Translations under genes and position numbers: made by a program | Part shown: positions 36,074 through 44,932 of the stretch, in pieces | How the letters are laid out: every line of letters starts with the position of its first letter | Numbering within the stretch: the first letter of the stretch is position 1 | Notes under the pieces: generated by a model | Databases searched by the model: none | Seen by the model: the letters and a program-made list of their open reading frames with translations, nothing else | What the model was told of the DNA's origin: nothing | Origin: Candidatus Puniceispirillum marinum IMCC1322 | GTDB taxonomy: Bacteria > Pseudomonadota > Alphaproteobacteria > Puniceispirillales > Puniceispirillaceae | Direction of reading: 5' to 3' | Length of the DNA stretch: 64,000 bases | NCBI RefSeq assembly: GCF_000024465.1 | Contig: NC_014010.1 | Span: 2,145,001-2,209,000, forward strand

Positions 36074-36872
36074 TAGCCCACAACTCATGAAAGTGATGAA
36101 CGGGACCATGCCCGCTACCTATGTTGAGATTGTCTGCCGCCTTGATCGCCCCTTGCAGATAGGTATGAGCCTGCGTCACGGCGTCAGCCATATCCAGACC
36201 ACGTCCCAAGCCTGCCGCTACGGCAGATGACAGGGTACAGCCGGTGCCATGCGTGTTGACAGTATCGCGGCGCGGCGCGGTCAGGCGAAGTGGCGAATGT
36301 TTCACGTGAAACAAAATATCGGTGCATATATCCGCATTGCCATGCCCGCCTTTCATCAGCACGGCATTGGCGCCGCTGGCAAGTAGCGCATTGCCCTGTG
36401 TCTGCATCTGCCCTTCATCATCGGCTTGCGGCACCCGCAGAAGATGCGCCGCTTCAGGCAAATTCGGCGTCAGCAGGCTGGCGCGCGGCACCAGCCTTTC
36501 CAGAAGATGTGCCACGGCATCATCAGCCAGCAGGGCGTCACCTGATTTAGCGATCATCACCGGATCAAGCACGATATGTCCGTTAAAATCGGCAAGGCTG
36601 TCGGCGACCACATCGATCACGGCGCGGTTTGCCAGCATACCGATTTTGATGGCTTTGACATCAAGATCGGACAGCACAGCGTCGATCTGCCGGGCAATCA
36701 CATCAACAGGAATGGCATGAACAGCCGTTACGCTTTTGGTGTTCTGGGCGGTGACTGCGGTGATGACACTGGCACCATAGACGCCCAAGGCGCTGAAAGT
36801 TTTCAGATCAGCCTGAATACCGGCACCGCCGCCACTATCAGAGCCTGCAATTGTCAGAACAATATCACTCAT
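36066..36872 (-). CDS. thiD: Hydroxymethylpyrimidine / HMP-phosphate kinase
   Basis: 268 residues, ribokinase fold. Blocks are VLTIAGSDSGGGAGIQADLK, GVYGASVITAVTAQNT, KIGMLAN, LDPVMIAKSGDALL, LLTPNLPEA, LMKGGH and the anion-hole NTHGTGCTLSSAVAAGLGRG. It phosphorylates HMP twice to HMP-pyrophosphate, the partner of thiazole-P for ThiE, and so accepts HMP released by TenA. It is the first gene of the operon, about 58 bp after the TPP riboswitch, which therefore controls the whole unit. Confidence 0.95.
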   Translation of the reverse strand: MSDIVLTIAGSDSGGGAGIQADLKTFSALGVYGASVITAVTAQNTKSVTAVHAIPVDVIARQIDAVLSDLDVKAIKIGMLANRAVIDVVADSLADFNGHIVLDPVMIAKSGDALLADDAVAHLLERLVPRASLLTPNLPEAAHLLRVPQADDEGQMQTQGNALLASGANAVLMKGGHGNADICTDILFHVKHSPLRLTAPRRDTVNTHGTGCTLSSAVAAGLGRGLDMADAVTQAHTYLQGAIKAADNLNIGSGHGPVHHFHELWANG

Positions 36873-36929
36873 AAGGTTACACTTCGTCAGCTATTTCGAC
36901 GCGCGATTACCGGATAAGAGCGGAGTTAT

Positions 36930-37016
36930 ATCCGTTTCCTACGCCGGCATTGCCCGGATCAGGTTCTATGGGTTAGCCAGACGGCCTCTCAGTTCACATG
37001 AACACCCCAACGGTTA
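36930..37016 (-). ncRNA. TPP riboswitch (THI element)
   Basis: On the minus strand the conserved pieces appear in order: GGGGTGTTC, CTGAGAGG (pyrimidine sensor), ACCC, GAACCTGATCCGGGCAATGC (pyrophosphate sensor) and GGCGTAGGAA. This is the canonical THI-box consensus. It begins just downstream of a promoter and precedes thiD. The 58-nt expression platform has no clear intrinsic terminator, so control probably acts by hiding the ribosome site or by Rho (inference). Confidence 0.97.
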
Positions 37017-37020
37017 TTCG

Positions 37021-37049
37021 TTTATGACCTATCTGGCAGATTTTATCAA
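37021..37049 (-). promoter_or_regulatory. Sigma-70-type promoter of the thiamine operon
   Basis: On the minus strand TTGATA (37044-37049) and CATAAA (37021-37026) are separated by 17 bp. Transcription would start only a few bases before the riboswitch, which is the expected arrangement. Confidence 0.6.
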
Positions 37050-37165
37050 GTCCGGCAGTCCTGACATATTGAAAAGACCGCAAAGCTATGCAACATTTTA
37101 TAAGGTAATTCTAATTTAAAAATAGTGATGGGTATCGCCGGAACCCTGACACATGGGAGCGTTTA

Positions 37166-37987
37166 ATGACTGTTGAATTGGCACCAAGACCCGCGAATGA
37201 AGAACGCCGTGCGCAAGCTGTCGTGAAAACCGGCATGCTTGAACATGACCAAGGCGATCTGTTCCAGATATATTGTGATCTGGCTCAGGATATCACCGGC
37301 TTTGATACAGCGACCTTCAGTCTTTTTGACGCTGACCATCAATGCCATATCGCTGCCGCCGGACGCGAAACCGAAGGTAAAAGCCTGCGTAATGTCCATA
37401 ATGTCTGTTCTTATGTATTGCTCAATACAGAACCATTGCTGGCGGCGGATCTGAGTGAAAGTGAACAATTCAAGGATTTCCCGAATATCAGGAATGGCGG
37501 TGCCAAAAAGGGCTATGCCGGATTTCCGGTGATTAACAAGGATAATTATGCGCTGGGCTCGTTATGTATGGTGCATGATACGCCAAAGGCCATGGGCGCC
37601 GACAAGGTTGAGCTTGTCAAAAAGATCACCGCCAATATGGCGCATCAGCTTGATATGCAAACCGAACAGCGCGAACTGACCTCGCAGAAAATGCTCAAAG
37701 CACTTGATATTTTTGCCGAAAACAACCCTGATTGCGCGTTTGCTGATTTTAAACATTTCATCCGTCTGTGCTGTGATTTTGACATAGATATGGAAGATAG
37801 CGTGCGGCTAAAGGCATCGGGCCTTGCTGAGGCCACGCCGTCCGGCAAAGCGGGTCTTTCGTCACAGGGACGCCAATTACAATTCGAGATGGGCTTGCAG
37901 ACCAAGGTGATGAACAAGATCAAGATCACCGGCGATCAGGCCAATATCATGCTTGATGATATGCTGTCGCAGATTGGCGGACTTTAG
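37166..37987 (+). CDS. GAF-domain protein
   Basis: 273 residues. A GAF domain occupies about 28-170 (CDLAQDITGFDTATFSLFDA, VCSYVLLNTEPLLAADL, KGYAGFPVINKDNYALGSLC). A helical C-terminal half follows, with no kinase, cyclase or HTH domain. It may sense a small ligand or redox state and act through protein contacts (inference). It has its own GGAGCG ribosome site and is divergent from the thiamine operon. Its stop overlaps the TSUP permease gene end by 4 bp, tail to tail. Target unknown. Confidence 0.7.
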   Translation: MTVELAPRPANEERRAQAVVKTGMLEHDQGDLFQIYCDLAQDITGFDTATFSLFDADHQCHIAAAGRETEGKSLRNVHNVCSYVLLNTEPLLAADLSESEQFKDFPNIRNGGAKKGYAGFPVINKDNYALGSLCMVHDTPKAMGADKVELVKKITANMAHQLDMQTEQRELTSQKMLKALDIFAENNPDCAFADFKHFIRLCCDFDIDMEDSVRLKASGLAEATPSGKAGLSSQGRQLQFEMGLQTKVMNKIKITGDQANIMLDDMLSQIGGL

Positions 37988-38727
37988 GCAAGGTTGCGGA
38001 TCACAAGAACGCAACCCGAAATCAGCATCATGACAATAAGCAGACGCCGAAAAGCGTCACTTTGCATGCGTCTGAATAAGGCAATGCCCAGCTGTGCGGA
38101 TATTAGCGCCACTGGTATCGCCAGTGCCAGATAGGAAAGTGTCTGTATATCGTAAGCACCGTTCACGGCCAGCATCGCGGTGCCGCATGACAGAACCACA
38201 AAATTGAATGGTTGCAGAACCGCGCGAATTTCCGCCTTTTGCCAGTCGCGTACCGCGTTCCACATCATCATCAGCGCGCCCGACAAGGAAGCGGCACCAC
38301 CAAAAATCCCCGATATGAACCCAACCAGCGCGTCGGCCACCGGCATTGAACGGGTCACCCGCGGCAGTGATCTCTGGGCGAGAAAAAATAAACCATAGAC
38401 GATAGAGATCACGCCAATGACAAGCTTCAGGATGCTGGCATCAAGATAGGACAGGCTGGCAACACCAATAGGTACACCGCAGATACCTGGTAGAAGAAAC
38501 CATAACAGGCGTCGGGGGTTGGCGCGGATCGCCTTGCGTACCACCCAGACACCCTGCGCGCCAGTGGTAATGGATACCGCCAGAGTAATTGCAACGGCTT
38601 GCACTGGCGGCATGATATGAAGCCAGAAACCAAGTGCAAACAGGGCGGTGCCAAATCCGGCCAGCCCATTTACAAAACCGCCACAAGCCGCCCCAAGTGC
38701 GAGAAACAGATAAAAGCTGGAGATCAT
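37984..38727 (-). CDS. TSUP-family permease (TauE/SafE-like)
   Basis: 247 residues with about eight membrane segments. The glycine-rich repeats GFVNGLAGFGTALFALGFWL and VGFISGIFGGAASLSGALMM are the internal duplication typical of the TSUP family, whose members export sulfite, sulfoacetate or other organic anions. The substrate is not evident. It overlaps dinB by 4 bp on the same strand, an arrangement that probably reflects compact packing and not shared function. Confidence 0.82.
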   Translation of the reverse strand: MISSFYLFLALGAACGGFVNGLAGFGTALFALGFWLHIMPPVQAVAITLAVSITTGAQGVWVVRKAIRANPRRLLWFLLPGICGVPIGVASLSYLDASILKLVIGVISIVYGLFFLAQRSLPRVTRSMPVADALVGFISGIFGGAASLSGALMMMWNAVRDWQKAEIRAVLQPFNFVVLSCGTAMLAVNGAYDIQTLSYLALAIPVALISAQLGIALFRRMQSDAFRRLLIVMMLISGCVLVIRNLA

Positions 38728-40052
38728 GTTGGCTTGACCGGCTTTTTGCTACGCTGGAAACGTCGTCCGCTTATCACCGCATCCTGACCAAGTTTGCGCG
38801 TCACCTTATCAAGCGCATCTTCAAGCCGGTCAGCCCGTTTATCATCCATTTCAAACTTATCAAACAGATCAGCATCAGGCGCATTATCGCCAAATTGATC
38901 AACCCCAACGCCAAGCAGACGATAGGCACGGTTGGGTGCGACTTCGGCTTTGACAAGATCACGCGATATGGCGAACAGTATATGCGCCTTATTGGTGCTG
39001 GTTTGCATGGTTTTGCTTCGCGTCAATATCTGGTGATTGGCACGTTTTAATTTTATTGTCAGGCGTGAGCCACGAATATTATTGGCTTTCAGGCGGGTCG
39101 ATACTTTCAGGCATAGGGCTTCTAGTTCGGCTTCCAGGTCGTCAAAGCTAGACAGGTTTTTATTGAAGGTGGTTTCGCTTGAAATACTTTTGGCGGCGGC
39201 ATTGGGCGCAACCGGACGCGGGTCAATGCCGCGGGCAAGTTCCTGAATCTGGCCAGCTTGCTTGCCAAGAACGATACGAAGTGCCTGCATATCTGCAGTG
39301 GCGAGATCGCCGCATGTATAAAAGCCGGCGGCATTCAACCGTGCGATGGCGGCTTTCCCCAAGCCATAGAGAACGCCAAGATCCTGTCCAGCCAGCCAGT
39401 CATCAACATGATCCATGCCGATGATGAATAGTCCGTCAGGTTTGTCGCGATCGGAAGCCATTTTTGCCAGCGACTTTGTACCACTCAATCCAATCGATAC
39501 GGTGATGCCGATTTGATCGCGGATTTCACTTTGCAGGCGTACCAGCGCTTCGACCGGACTGCACCGATGCACGGCACGGGTGCCGCTAAGGTCAAGAAAG
39601 GCTTCGTCAATCGAGACAGGTTGTACCAATGGTGTCAGGGTAAACATCTTGTCACGTATCTGGCGGCTGACGGCAACGTAATGATTCATCCGGGGACGGA
39701 TAATCACCGCATCAGGACATTTTTTGATAGCGCGCCATGTTGGCATCGCAGAATGGACACCAGCCTTGCGGGCCATATAGCAGGCCGCCGCAACAACGCC
39801 GCGTTCGCGGCCACCGACAATGACGGGCCGGTCTCGGAGTTCAGGATTGTCGCGCTTTTCCACAGACGCATAAAAGGCGTCACAATCAATATGGGCGATG
39901 TTCAGGTCGAACATTTCGGGATGGCTTCTTATGTCGTGCCCATGGCATGACGGGCAGGTTTGCGGTGCAACATCGTCACCAATGAAGCCGGTCTGCCCGC
40001 ATGTACGGCATAGCATAGCGAATGATGAAGATGTCGAAATTGAAGGCGCCAT
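38724..40052 (-). CDS. dinB: DNA polymerase IV with N-terminal zinc ribbon
   Basis: 442 residues; an ATG at 40016 would give 430. The N-terminal extension has CRTCG and CPSCHGHD cysteine pairs, a zinc-ribbon common in alphaproteobacterial DinB. The Y-family core starts at IAHIDCDAFYASVEKRDNPE (metal-binding Asp), with VIVGGRERGVVAAACYMARK, VSIDEAFLDLSGT (catalytic Asp-Glu) and SIGLSGTKSLAKMASDRDKP. It performs error-prone translesion synthesis. I saw no LexA-type GTTC-N7-GTTC box upstream. Confidence 0.93.
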   Translation of the reverse strand: MAPSISTSSSFAMLCRTCGQTGFIGDDVAPQTCPSCHGHDIRSHPEMFDLNIAHIDCDAFYASVEKRDNPELRDRPVIVGGRERGVVAAACYMARKAGVHSAMPTWRAIKKCPDAVIIRPRMNHYVAVSRQIRDKMFTLTPLVQPVSIDEAFLDLSGTRAVHRCSPVEALVRLQSEIRDQIGITVSIGLSGTKSLAKMASDRDKPDGLFIIGMDHVDDWLAGQDLGVLYGLGKAAIARLNAAGFYTCGDLATADMQALRIVLGKQAGQIQELARGIDPRPVAPNAAAKSISSETTFNKNLSSFDDLEAELEALCLKVSTRLKANNIRGSRLTIKLKRANHQILTRSKTMQTSTNKAHILFAISRDLVKAEVAPNRAYRLLGVGVDQFGDNAPDADLFDKFEMDDKRADRLEDALDKVTRKLGQDAVISGRRFQRSKKPVKPT

Positions 40053-40213
40053 GATAGAAGTGTAGCTGTCACGCCATTTGCGCGCTATGGTAAAATGGCA
40101 CTTGAAGCCGAGATACCAATCAATGGTTTTCTTATGAATGCTTGCTAGGGTGCTTGAAAGATGGTGCTTAAAATACCACTTACGATCAGGTGATTTTGGT
40201 TCTGGAGACCGTT

Positions 40214-41401
40214 ATGTCGAAGATGCAGCCTTTTGTATGGGATGATCCGTTTTTGCTGGAAAGCCAGCTTGAAGAAGACGAGAGATTAATCCGCGATTCC
40301 GCCGCCGCTTTTGCGGCTGAGCATCTTTTGCCGCGTGTTGAAAACGCATATATGAACGAGACTGTCGCGCCCGAGTTATTTGGCCTGATGGGGCAAACGG
40401 GCCTTTTGGGTGTTACGGTACCTGAACAATATGGTGGCATTGGTGCTAGTTATGTTGCCTATGGGCTTGTCGCCCGTGAAGTGGAGCGCATCGATTCAGG
40501 CTATCGTTCGATGATGTCGGTACAATCATCGCTGGTGATGTTTCCGATCTATGAATATGGATCAGAAGAACAACGGCTGAAATATCTGCCAAAACTGGCC
40601 AGTGGTGACTTTATTGGGTGCTTTGGCTTGACCGAACCAGATGCCGGATCGGATCCGGCGGCGATGAAAACACGGGCTGAAAAAACCAGTGATGGTTATC
40701 GGATTACAGGTTCGAAAATGTGGATTTCGAACGCGCCTATCGCCGATGTGTTTGTTGTCTGGGCGAAGTCGGACGCGCATGATGGCAAGATTAAAGGGTT
40801 CATTCTGGAAAAAGGCATGGCTGGTCTGACAGCACCCAAAATTGGCGGCAAGCTGTCTTTGCGCGCATCGGTGACTGGTGAAATTGTTATGGATGCGGTT
40901 GAGGTAGGCGAAGATGCGATTTTGCCCAACGTCGAGGGGTTAAAGGGGCCATTTGGTTGTCTTAATCGCGCCAGGTATGGCATTAGCTGGGGCGTTATGG
41001 GTGCCGCCGAAGATTGCTGGCATCGCGCGCGCCAATATGGTCTTGATCGTAAACAGTTTGATCGTCCACTGGCACAGACTCAATTGTTCCAGAAAAAGCT
41101 GGCCGATATGCAAACCGAAATTGCCTTGGGATTACAAGGGTCACTGCGCCTTGGACGGTTGATGGATGAAGGCCGCTTTGCGCCAGAAATTATTTCGATC
41201 ATGAAGCGTAACAATTGTGGCAAGGCTCTGGATATTGCACGCGCGTCACGTGATATGCATGGGGGTAACGGTATTCAGATCGGGTATCATATCATGCGCC
41301 ATGCGCAGAATCTAGAAACGGTGAATACCTATGAAGGCACGCATGATGTGCATGCGCTTATCCTTGGGCGGGCGCAGACTGGACTGCAAGCGTTTTTCTA
41401 G
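40214..41401 (+). CDS. gcdH: Glutaryl-CoA dehydrogenase
   Basis: 395 residues from the ATG at 40214. Acyl-CoA dehydrogenase fold: [60 protein letters not shown] and the FAD/helical domain with [20 protein letters not shown]. The catalytic Glu lies in [18 protein letters not shown], and [20 protein letters not shown] is particular to the glutaryl-CoA group. It converts glutaryl-CoA to crotonyl-CoA in lysine or tryptophan breakdown. It stands as a single gene, divergent from dinB and convergent with mocA. Confidence 0.9.
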   Translation: MSKMQPFVWDDPFLLESQLEEDERLIRDSAAAFAAEHLLPRVENAYMNETVAPELFGLMGQTGLLGVTVPEQYGGIGASYVAYGLVAREVERIDSGYRSMMSVQSSLVMFPIYEYGSEEQRLKYLPKLASGDFIGCFGLTEPDAGSDPAAMKTRAEKTSDGYRITGSKMWISNAPIADVFVVWAKSDAHDGKIKGFILEKGMAGLTAPKIGGKLSLRASVTGEIVMDAVEVGEDAILPNVEGLKGPFGCLNRARYGISWGVMGAAEDCWHRARQYGLDRKQFDRPLAQTQLFQKKLADMQTEIALGLQGSLRLGRLMDEGRFAPEIISIMKRNNCGKALDIARASRDMHGGNGIQIGYHIMRHAQNLETVNTYEGTHDVHALILGRAQTGLQAFF

Positions 41402-41438
41402 GTTGGGTTTTGGGGCTGTGCGTTTGGGCCTGATAGAA

Positions 41439-42062
41439 TTATTGTAAATGCCTATCAAAATGCGTCCTGATAGTGTCCAGCATCTGGGGTGTGTCGGCAT
41501 CCATAAATGCCGCTATATCAGGCCAATCAATCCGGCTGATTGAGCTGGCATGATCCTTTATGATTGGGCGAGCTCCTTCGTCGCCTTGCAATGCGGCCAA
41601 TAATTCGAAAAATGCGTTGCCAAAGATCACCGGGTTACGGCGCTGACCTTTGCAGAATGGTAAGGTGATGGTGTTATCGGCTGCGGGGTTGGTTTTATGT
41701 GCCGCGCATAATTCGTTGATCAATATCGGTGGTATCAATGGCATATCACCAAGTGCGATCAATACATCATCAGTGTCTTTGGCCATGGCCTTTAGCCCTG
41801 CCTTTATCGAACTAGCCTGACCATATGTATAATCGGGGTTTCGGACAATTGTTACTGGCAGGCCGTCTAGCGCATCAATCACCGAATTGGCCTTATGGCC
41901 TGTTACCACAATGACTTCATCAAATTGGGTCTGGCAAATATTTTTCACGCTATGCCGGATTAGTGGTGTGCCGCCAAGCGGTGCCAGCAATTTGGTCCCT
42001 GCCTGCATACGTCTGGACAAGCCAGCAGCCAGAATGATGGCGGTGATCTTGCGTCCGATCAT
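41439..42062 (-). CDS. MobA-like nucleotidyltransferase (MocA type)
   Basis: 207 residues from the ATG at 42062. TAIILAAGLSRRMQAGTKLL is the NTP-binding loop with the R-M and K residues, followed by VVTGHKANSVIDALDGLP, YGQASSIKAGLKAM and LIALGDMPLIPP with the metal-binding Asp. It is similar to MocA, which adds CMP (or GMP) to molybdopterin for enzymes of the xanthine dehydrogenase/CO dehydrogenase family. It overlaps xdhC by ATGA, a usual pairing. Confidence 0.82.
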   Translation of the reverse strand: MIGRKITAIILAAGLSRRMQAGTKLLAPLGGTPLIRHSVKNICQTQFDEVIVVTGHKANSVIDALDGLPVTIVRNPDYTYGQASSIKAGLKAMAKDTDDVLIALGDMPLIPPILINELCAAHKTNPAADNTITLPFCKGQRRNPVIFGNAFFELLAALQGDEGARPIIKDHASSISRIDWPDIAAFMDADTPQMLDTIRTHFDRHLQ

Positions 42063-43018
42063 CTGCCATTCCGTGTGGCGATCAATTCGGCCAGAATTGA
42101 TATGGCAATATCTGCCGGATGTCTGGAGCCGATATCCAGCCCCGCGGGGGCGTGAATGCGGGTAATGCTGTTGGCATCGCATCCTGCCGCCAGTAATCGC
42201 GTGACGCGTTTTTCATGTGTGCGCCGACTGCCAAGGGCGGCGATATAAAACATATCACTGGCCAGCGCCGGGATCAGCGCATCATCGTCAATTTTCGGAT
42301 CATGCGTCAGCGTTATCATCGCTGTCTGGGCATCCAGCGTCATCGTCTGCAATGCGGTTTCCGGCCATTCGGTGATGATGTTACAATCGATAAAACGGGC
42401 TTCATTGGCAAAGCGGCTGCGCGGATCTATCAGCGTTACATCAAGGCCGATACGGCGCGCCATAGGAACCAGATGCTGGGCAATATGAACGCCGCCAACA
42501 ACGATCAGGCGCGGGGCGGGCGGCTGGATAAAAATGAAATGCGTGTCGTTATATATCTGCGATTGCGTTATATCGGCAGGTATCGACATAGCGGCTTCAC
42601 TTTTGCCGGTGCTGGCGTTGAGGGCAAAGCGAACCGTCTTGCGGGCGCGGCTTTGCGCGGCGGCGCGGGAGAGGGTGTTGGCATCAATCCCCTGATCACC
42701 AACCGGGCATAGCAGAACAGCAATCGACCCACCACAAGATAGGCCAATATCCCAAGCGGTTTCATCAGTCACGCCAAAATCAAGACGTGTGCCAGTGCCG
42801 CCAAGCTGTGCGGCCGATGCGGCGTCGATAACGGCCGCTTCGACACAACCGCCCGATACCGAACCTTCGATATGTTTATCATCACGTATCAGCATGATAG
42901 ACCCCGCCTGACGTGGTGATGACCCCCATGTCTGCATCACAAAAGCTATGGCAAGTTTATGCCCTGCCTGTCGCCAGTCATCGGCCAGTTCAAGCAAGTA
43001 ATTGACGTCATGTGCCAT
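42059..43018 (-). CDS. xdhC: XdhC/CoxI-family molybdenum-cofactor chaperone
   Basis: 319 residues. The N-terminal XdhC domain shows AIAFVMQTWGSSPRQAGSIM and EGSVSGGCVEAAVIDAASAA, and the C-terminal Rossmann domain starts at RLIVVGGVHIAQHLVPMARR. DDALIPALASDMFYIAALGS and RRTHEKRVTRLLAAG complete the family. It binds and sulfurates or inserts Moco into XDH-type hydroxylases. The structural molybdoenzyme is not in the window. It is divergent from a CoxG-type gene, so a CO-dehydrogenase-like or related hydroxylase is likely encoded nearby. Confidence 0.88.
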   Translation of the reverse strand: MAHDVNYLLELADDWRQAGHKLAIAFVMQTWGSSPRQAGSIMLIRDDKHIEGSVSGGCVEAAVIDAASAAQLGGTGTRLDFGVTDETAWDIGLSCGGSIAVLLCPVGDQGIDANTLSRAAAQSRARKTVRFALNASTGKSEAAMSIPADITQSQIYNDTHFIFIQPPAPRLIVVGGVHIAQHLVPMARRIGLDVTLIDPRSRFANEARFIDCNIITEWPETALQTMTLDAQTAMITLTHDPKIDDDALIPALASDMFYIAALGSRRTHEKRVTRLLAAGCDANSITRIHAPAGLDIGSRHPADIAISILAELIATRNGR

Positions 43019-43167
43019 TTGGATGTTCCATAGGGGTTTCTGTTCAGTGTAAATGTATTAAGGTGCTAGGATAACGCACTTTACCAAGTCAGTTCAGTAT
43101 TATTTGGCAGATAATGACTATATCACTCAGTTCGATATGGCTGGGGTCTATTTAGCAGGAAGCAGGC

Positions 43168-43641
43168 ATGGAACTTAAAGATACATATGACATTCCGGTA
43201 CCGGTTGAGACTGTATGGGCAGCCTTGAATGATACCGAAATTCTGGCAGCGACAATTCCGGGATGCCAAGAGCTGACCCGTGATAGCGACACCGCCCTGT
43301 CAGCCAAGGTAAAATTGAAAATTGGTCCGGTTTCGGCACTTTTCAGCGGTAATGTGACCTTGTCTGATCTGCAACCGCCGCATGCCTATACGATTTCGGG
43401 AAAAGGTAGTGGCGGGGTTGCTGGCGGTGCCACCGGATCGGCCAAGGTGACGCTGAGCCCGATTGATGATGGTGCGGGGACGCGGCTGTCCTATGACGTG
43501 ACGGCGGCTGTCACCGGCAAGATCGCCCAGCTTGGCGCACGGCTGATTGATTCAACATCGAAAAAGCTGGCTGGGCAGTTTTTTGCCGCCTTTGCCAAGC
43601 ATTTTGAAGCCGAAAGCCAGGATGAATCCAGCATTACATAG
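43168..43641 (+). CDS. CoxG-like SRPBCC protein (CO dehydrogenase subunit G family)
   Basis: 157 residues. The N-terminus DTYDIPVPVETVWAALNDTE and LAATIPGCQELTRD, followed by KLKIGPVSALFSGNVTLSD, identify the CoxG family with an START-like cavity. TGKIAQLGARLIDSTSKKLA is the usual C-terminal helix. In carboxydotrophs CoxG helps anchor or mature CO dehydrogenase at the membrane; homologues accompany other molybdenum hydroxylases. Divergent from xdhC with a 149-bp gap. Confidence 0.85.
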   Translation: MELKDTYDIPVPVETVWAALNDTEILAATIPGCQELTRDSDTALSAKVKLKIGPVSALFSGNVTLSDLQPPHAYTISGKGSGGVAGGATGSAKVTLSPIDDGAGTRLSYDVTAAVTGKIAQLGARLIDSTSKKLAGQFFAAFAKHFEAESQDESSIT

Positions 43642-43917
43642 TCTGCTAGAATTACATGTTCTTTAAGATATCCCAGCAGATCGGCGAATCTGTTTATGGC
43701 CGATTTCATGGGGTCGCCCGCGATTGGAATTGGTACGATAGTTATTATAAATGCCCAATTTGATATGTCTGACTATGGACGTAGATAGGGTGAACACAGT
43801 ATCATGCGTTTGAAACATTATTGCGATCAAACATAGGCCGTTGCCTGTGGGTGTCTGGGCTCTAGCTATATGACTTGGCCTTGGAGCTGGGTTGTGCATA
43901 GGGTGAGATAAAGCAGA
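43642..43917. other. 276-bp gap between coxG and glk with overlapping hairpins
   Basis: No gene is visible. Two mutually exclusive stems occur near its start: CAGAT/ATCTG (43677-43692) and ATCGGC/GCCGAT (43680-43704). Neither is followed by a real T-run, so a termination role is uncertain. The remainder presumably carries the promoter of the Entner-Doudoroff operon, but no convincing -35/-10 pair or HexR-like site was seen. Confidence 0.4.
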
Positions 43918-44892
43918 ATGAGTTTACTGGTTGCAGATATCGGCGGCACGAATGTGCGCTTTGGCGTGGCTGCCGATGCCACCGCGCCGCTGGCGCATGT
44001 GCGGATCATGACATGTGCATCATACCCGACCTTTGCCGATGCGATTGCCGCGTTTCTGGGGCCGCTTGATATTACGATAAGCTATCTTTCGGTTGCTGTT
44101 GCCGGGCCGGTGAATGACGATCTTGTTGATGTGACGAATAATCACTGGGCGTTTGACAAGGGGGCATTGATGCAGGCGCTTGGCGTTGACGGCATTCTGG
44201 TGATCAATGACTTTACCGCACAGGCGCTTGCGCAAAGTGATCCAACGGCAAATGGCAATGTACAGATTTGTGCAGGTGCGTCTGACCATAAGGCGCCTTT
44301 ATTGGTGATCGGGCCAGGTACCGGCCTTGGGGTTTCGGCCTTAATCCCCGCAGATGGTGATTTTGTGCCGATCGAAGGCGAAGGTGGGCATGTATCTTTT
44401 GCCCCGCGAACAGCAGATGAAATAGCCCTGTTGGCATTTTTGAACCAGACCATGCCGCATGTATCGGCTGAGCGGGTCGTTAGTGGATCGGGGCTGGAAA
44501 ATGTTTATGCGTTCATGGCTGCGCGTGCACAAGATAGCGATATGCCCGTACGGCTTGGCGCGCCTGAGATTGGTGCGGCGGCATTGGCCGATAAGGGCAT
44601 TGCCCGTGATGCGGTAAATCTGATGCTGGGCTGTCTGGCAACGGTGATCGCTAATGCCGTGTTGACGATGGGGACATGGCGAGGGGTGGTGATTGCCGGC
44701 GGGATTGTGCCGCATGTGCAAAGCCTGCTTGCCGATAGCCCCTTTACAGCGCGTTTCCGGCATCAAGGGCGCATGGGCGTGTTGCTGGAAACGGTGCCAG
44801 TCTGGTTGTCGGTTGATCCATTAGCTGGCATAAAGGGTGCGCAAGCGGCAATGGCTAACCGCTATACTACCGCCCGCATGCGCCGGAAATGA
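43918..44892 (+). CDS. glk: Glucokinase (Glk family)
   Basis: 324 residues. The phosphate-1 loop is LLVADIGGTNVRFGVA, with VAGPVNDDLVDVTNNHWAFD, VINDFTAQALAQ (catalytic Asp), LLVIGPGTGLGVSALIP and IEGEGGHVSFAPRT. The ROK zinc signature is absent, placing it in the hexokinase-like Glk family. It phosphorylates glucose to glucose-6-phosphate, the entry step of the operon that continues with zwf 40 bp downstream. Confidence 0.93.
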   Translation: MSLLVADIGGTNVRFGVAADATAPLAHVRIMTCASYPTFADAIAAFLGPLDITISYLSVAVAGPVNDDLVDVTNNHWAFDKGALMQALGVDGILVINDFTAQALAQSDPTANGNVQICAGASDHKAPLLVIGPGTGLGVSALIPADGDFVPIEGEGGHVSFAPRTADEIALLAFLNQTMPHVSAERVVSGSGLENVYAFMAARAQDSDMPVRLGAPEIGAAALADKGIARDAVNLMLGCLATVIANAVLTMGTWRGVVIAGGIVPHVQSLLADSPFTARFRHQGRMGVLLETVPVWLSVDPLAGIKGAQAAMANRYTTARMRRK

Positions 44893-44932
44893 TATAGTAG
44901 TGCTTATACAAACTTGAAAATGGCTAACGATA

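Noticed and set aside
40053-40213. LexA/SOS box for dinB
   Set aside because: A GTTC tract near 40199 lacks the second GTTC at 7-bp spacing.
42063-42182. N-terminal extension of the MocA-like protein
   Set aside because: The extra 40 residues are the out-of-frame reading of the xdhC end and unlike the family; the ATG at 42062 in an ATGA overlap is better.
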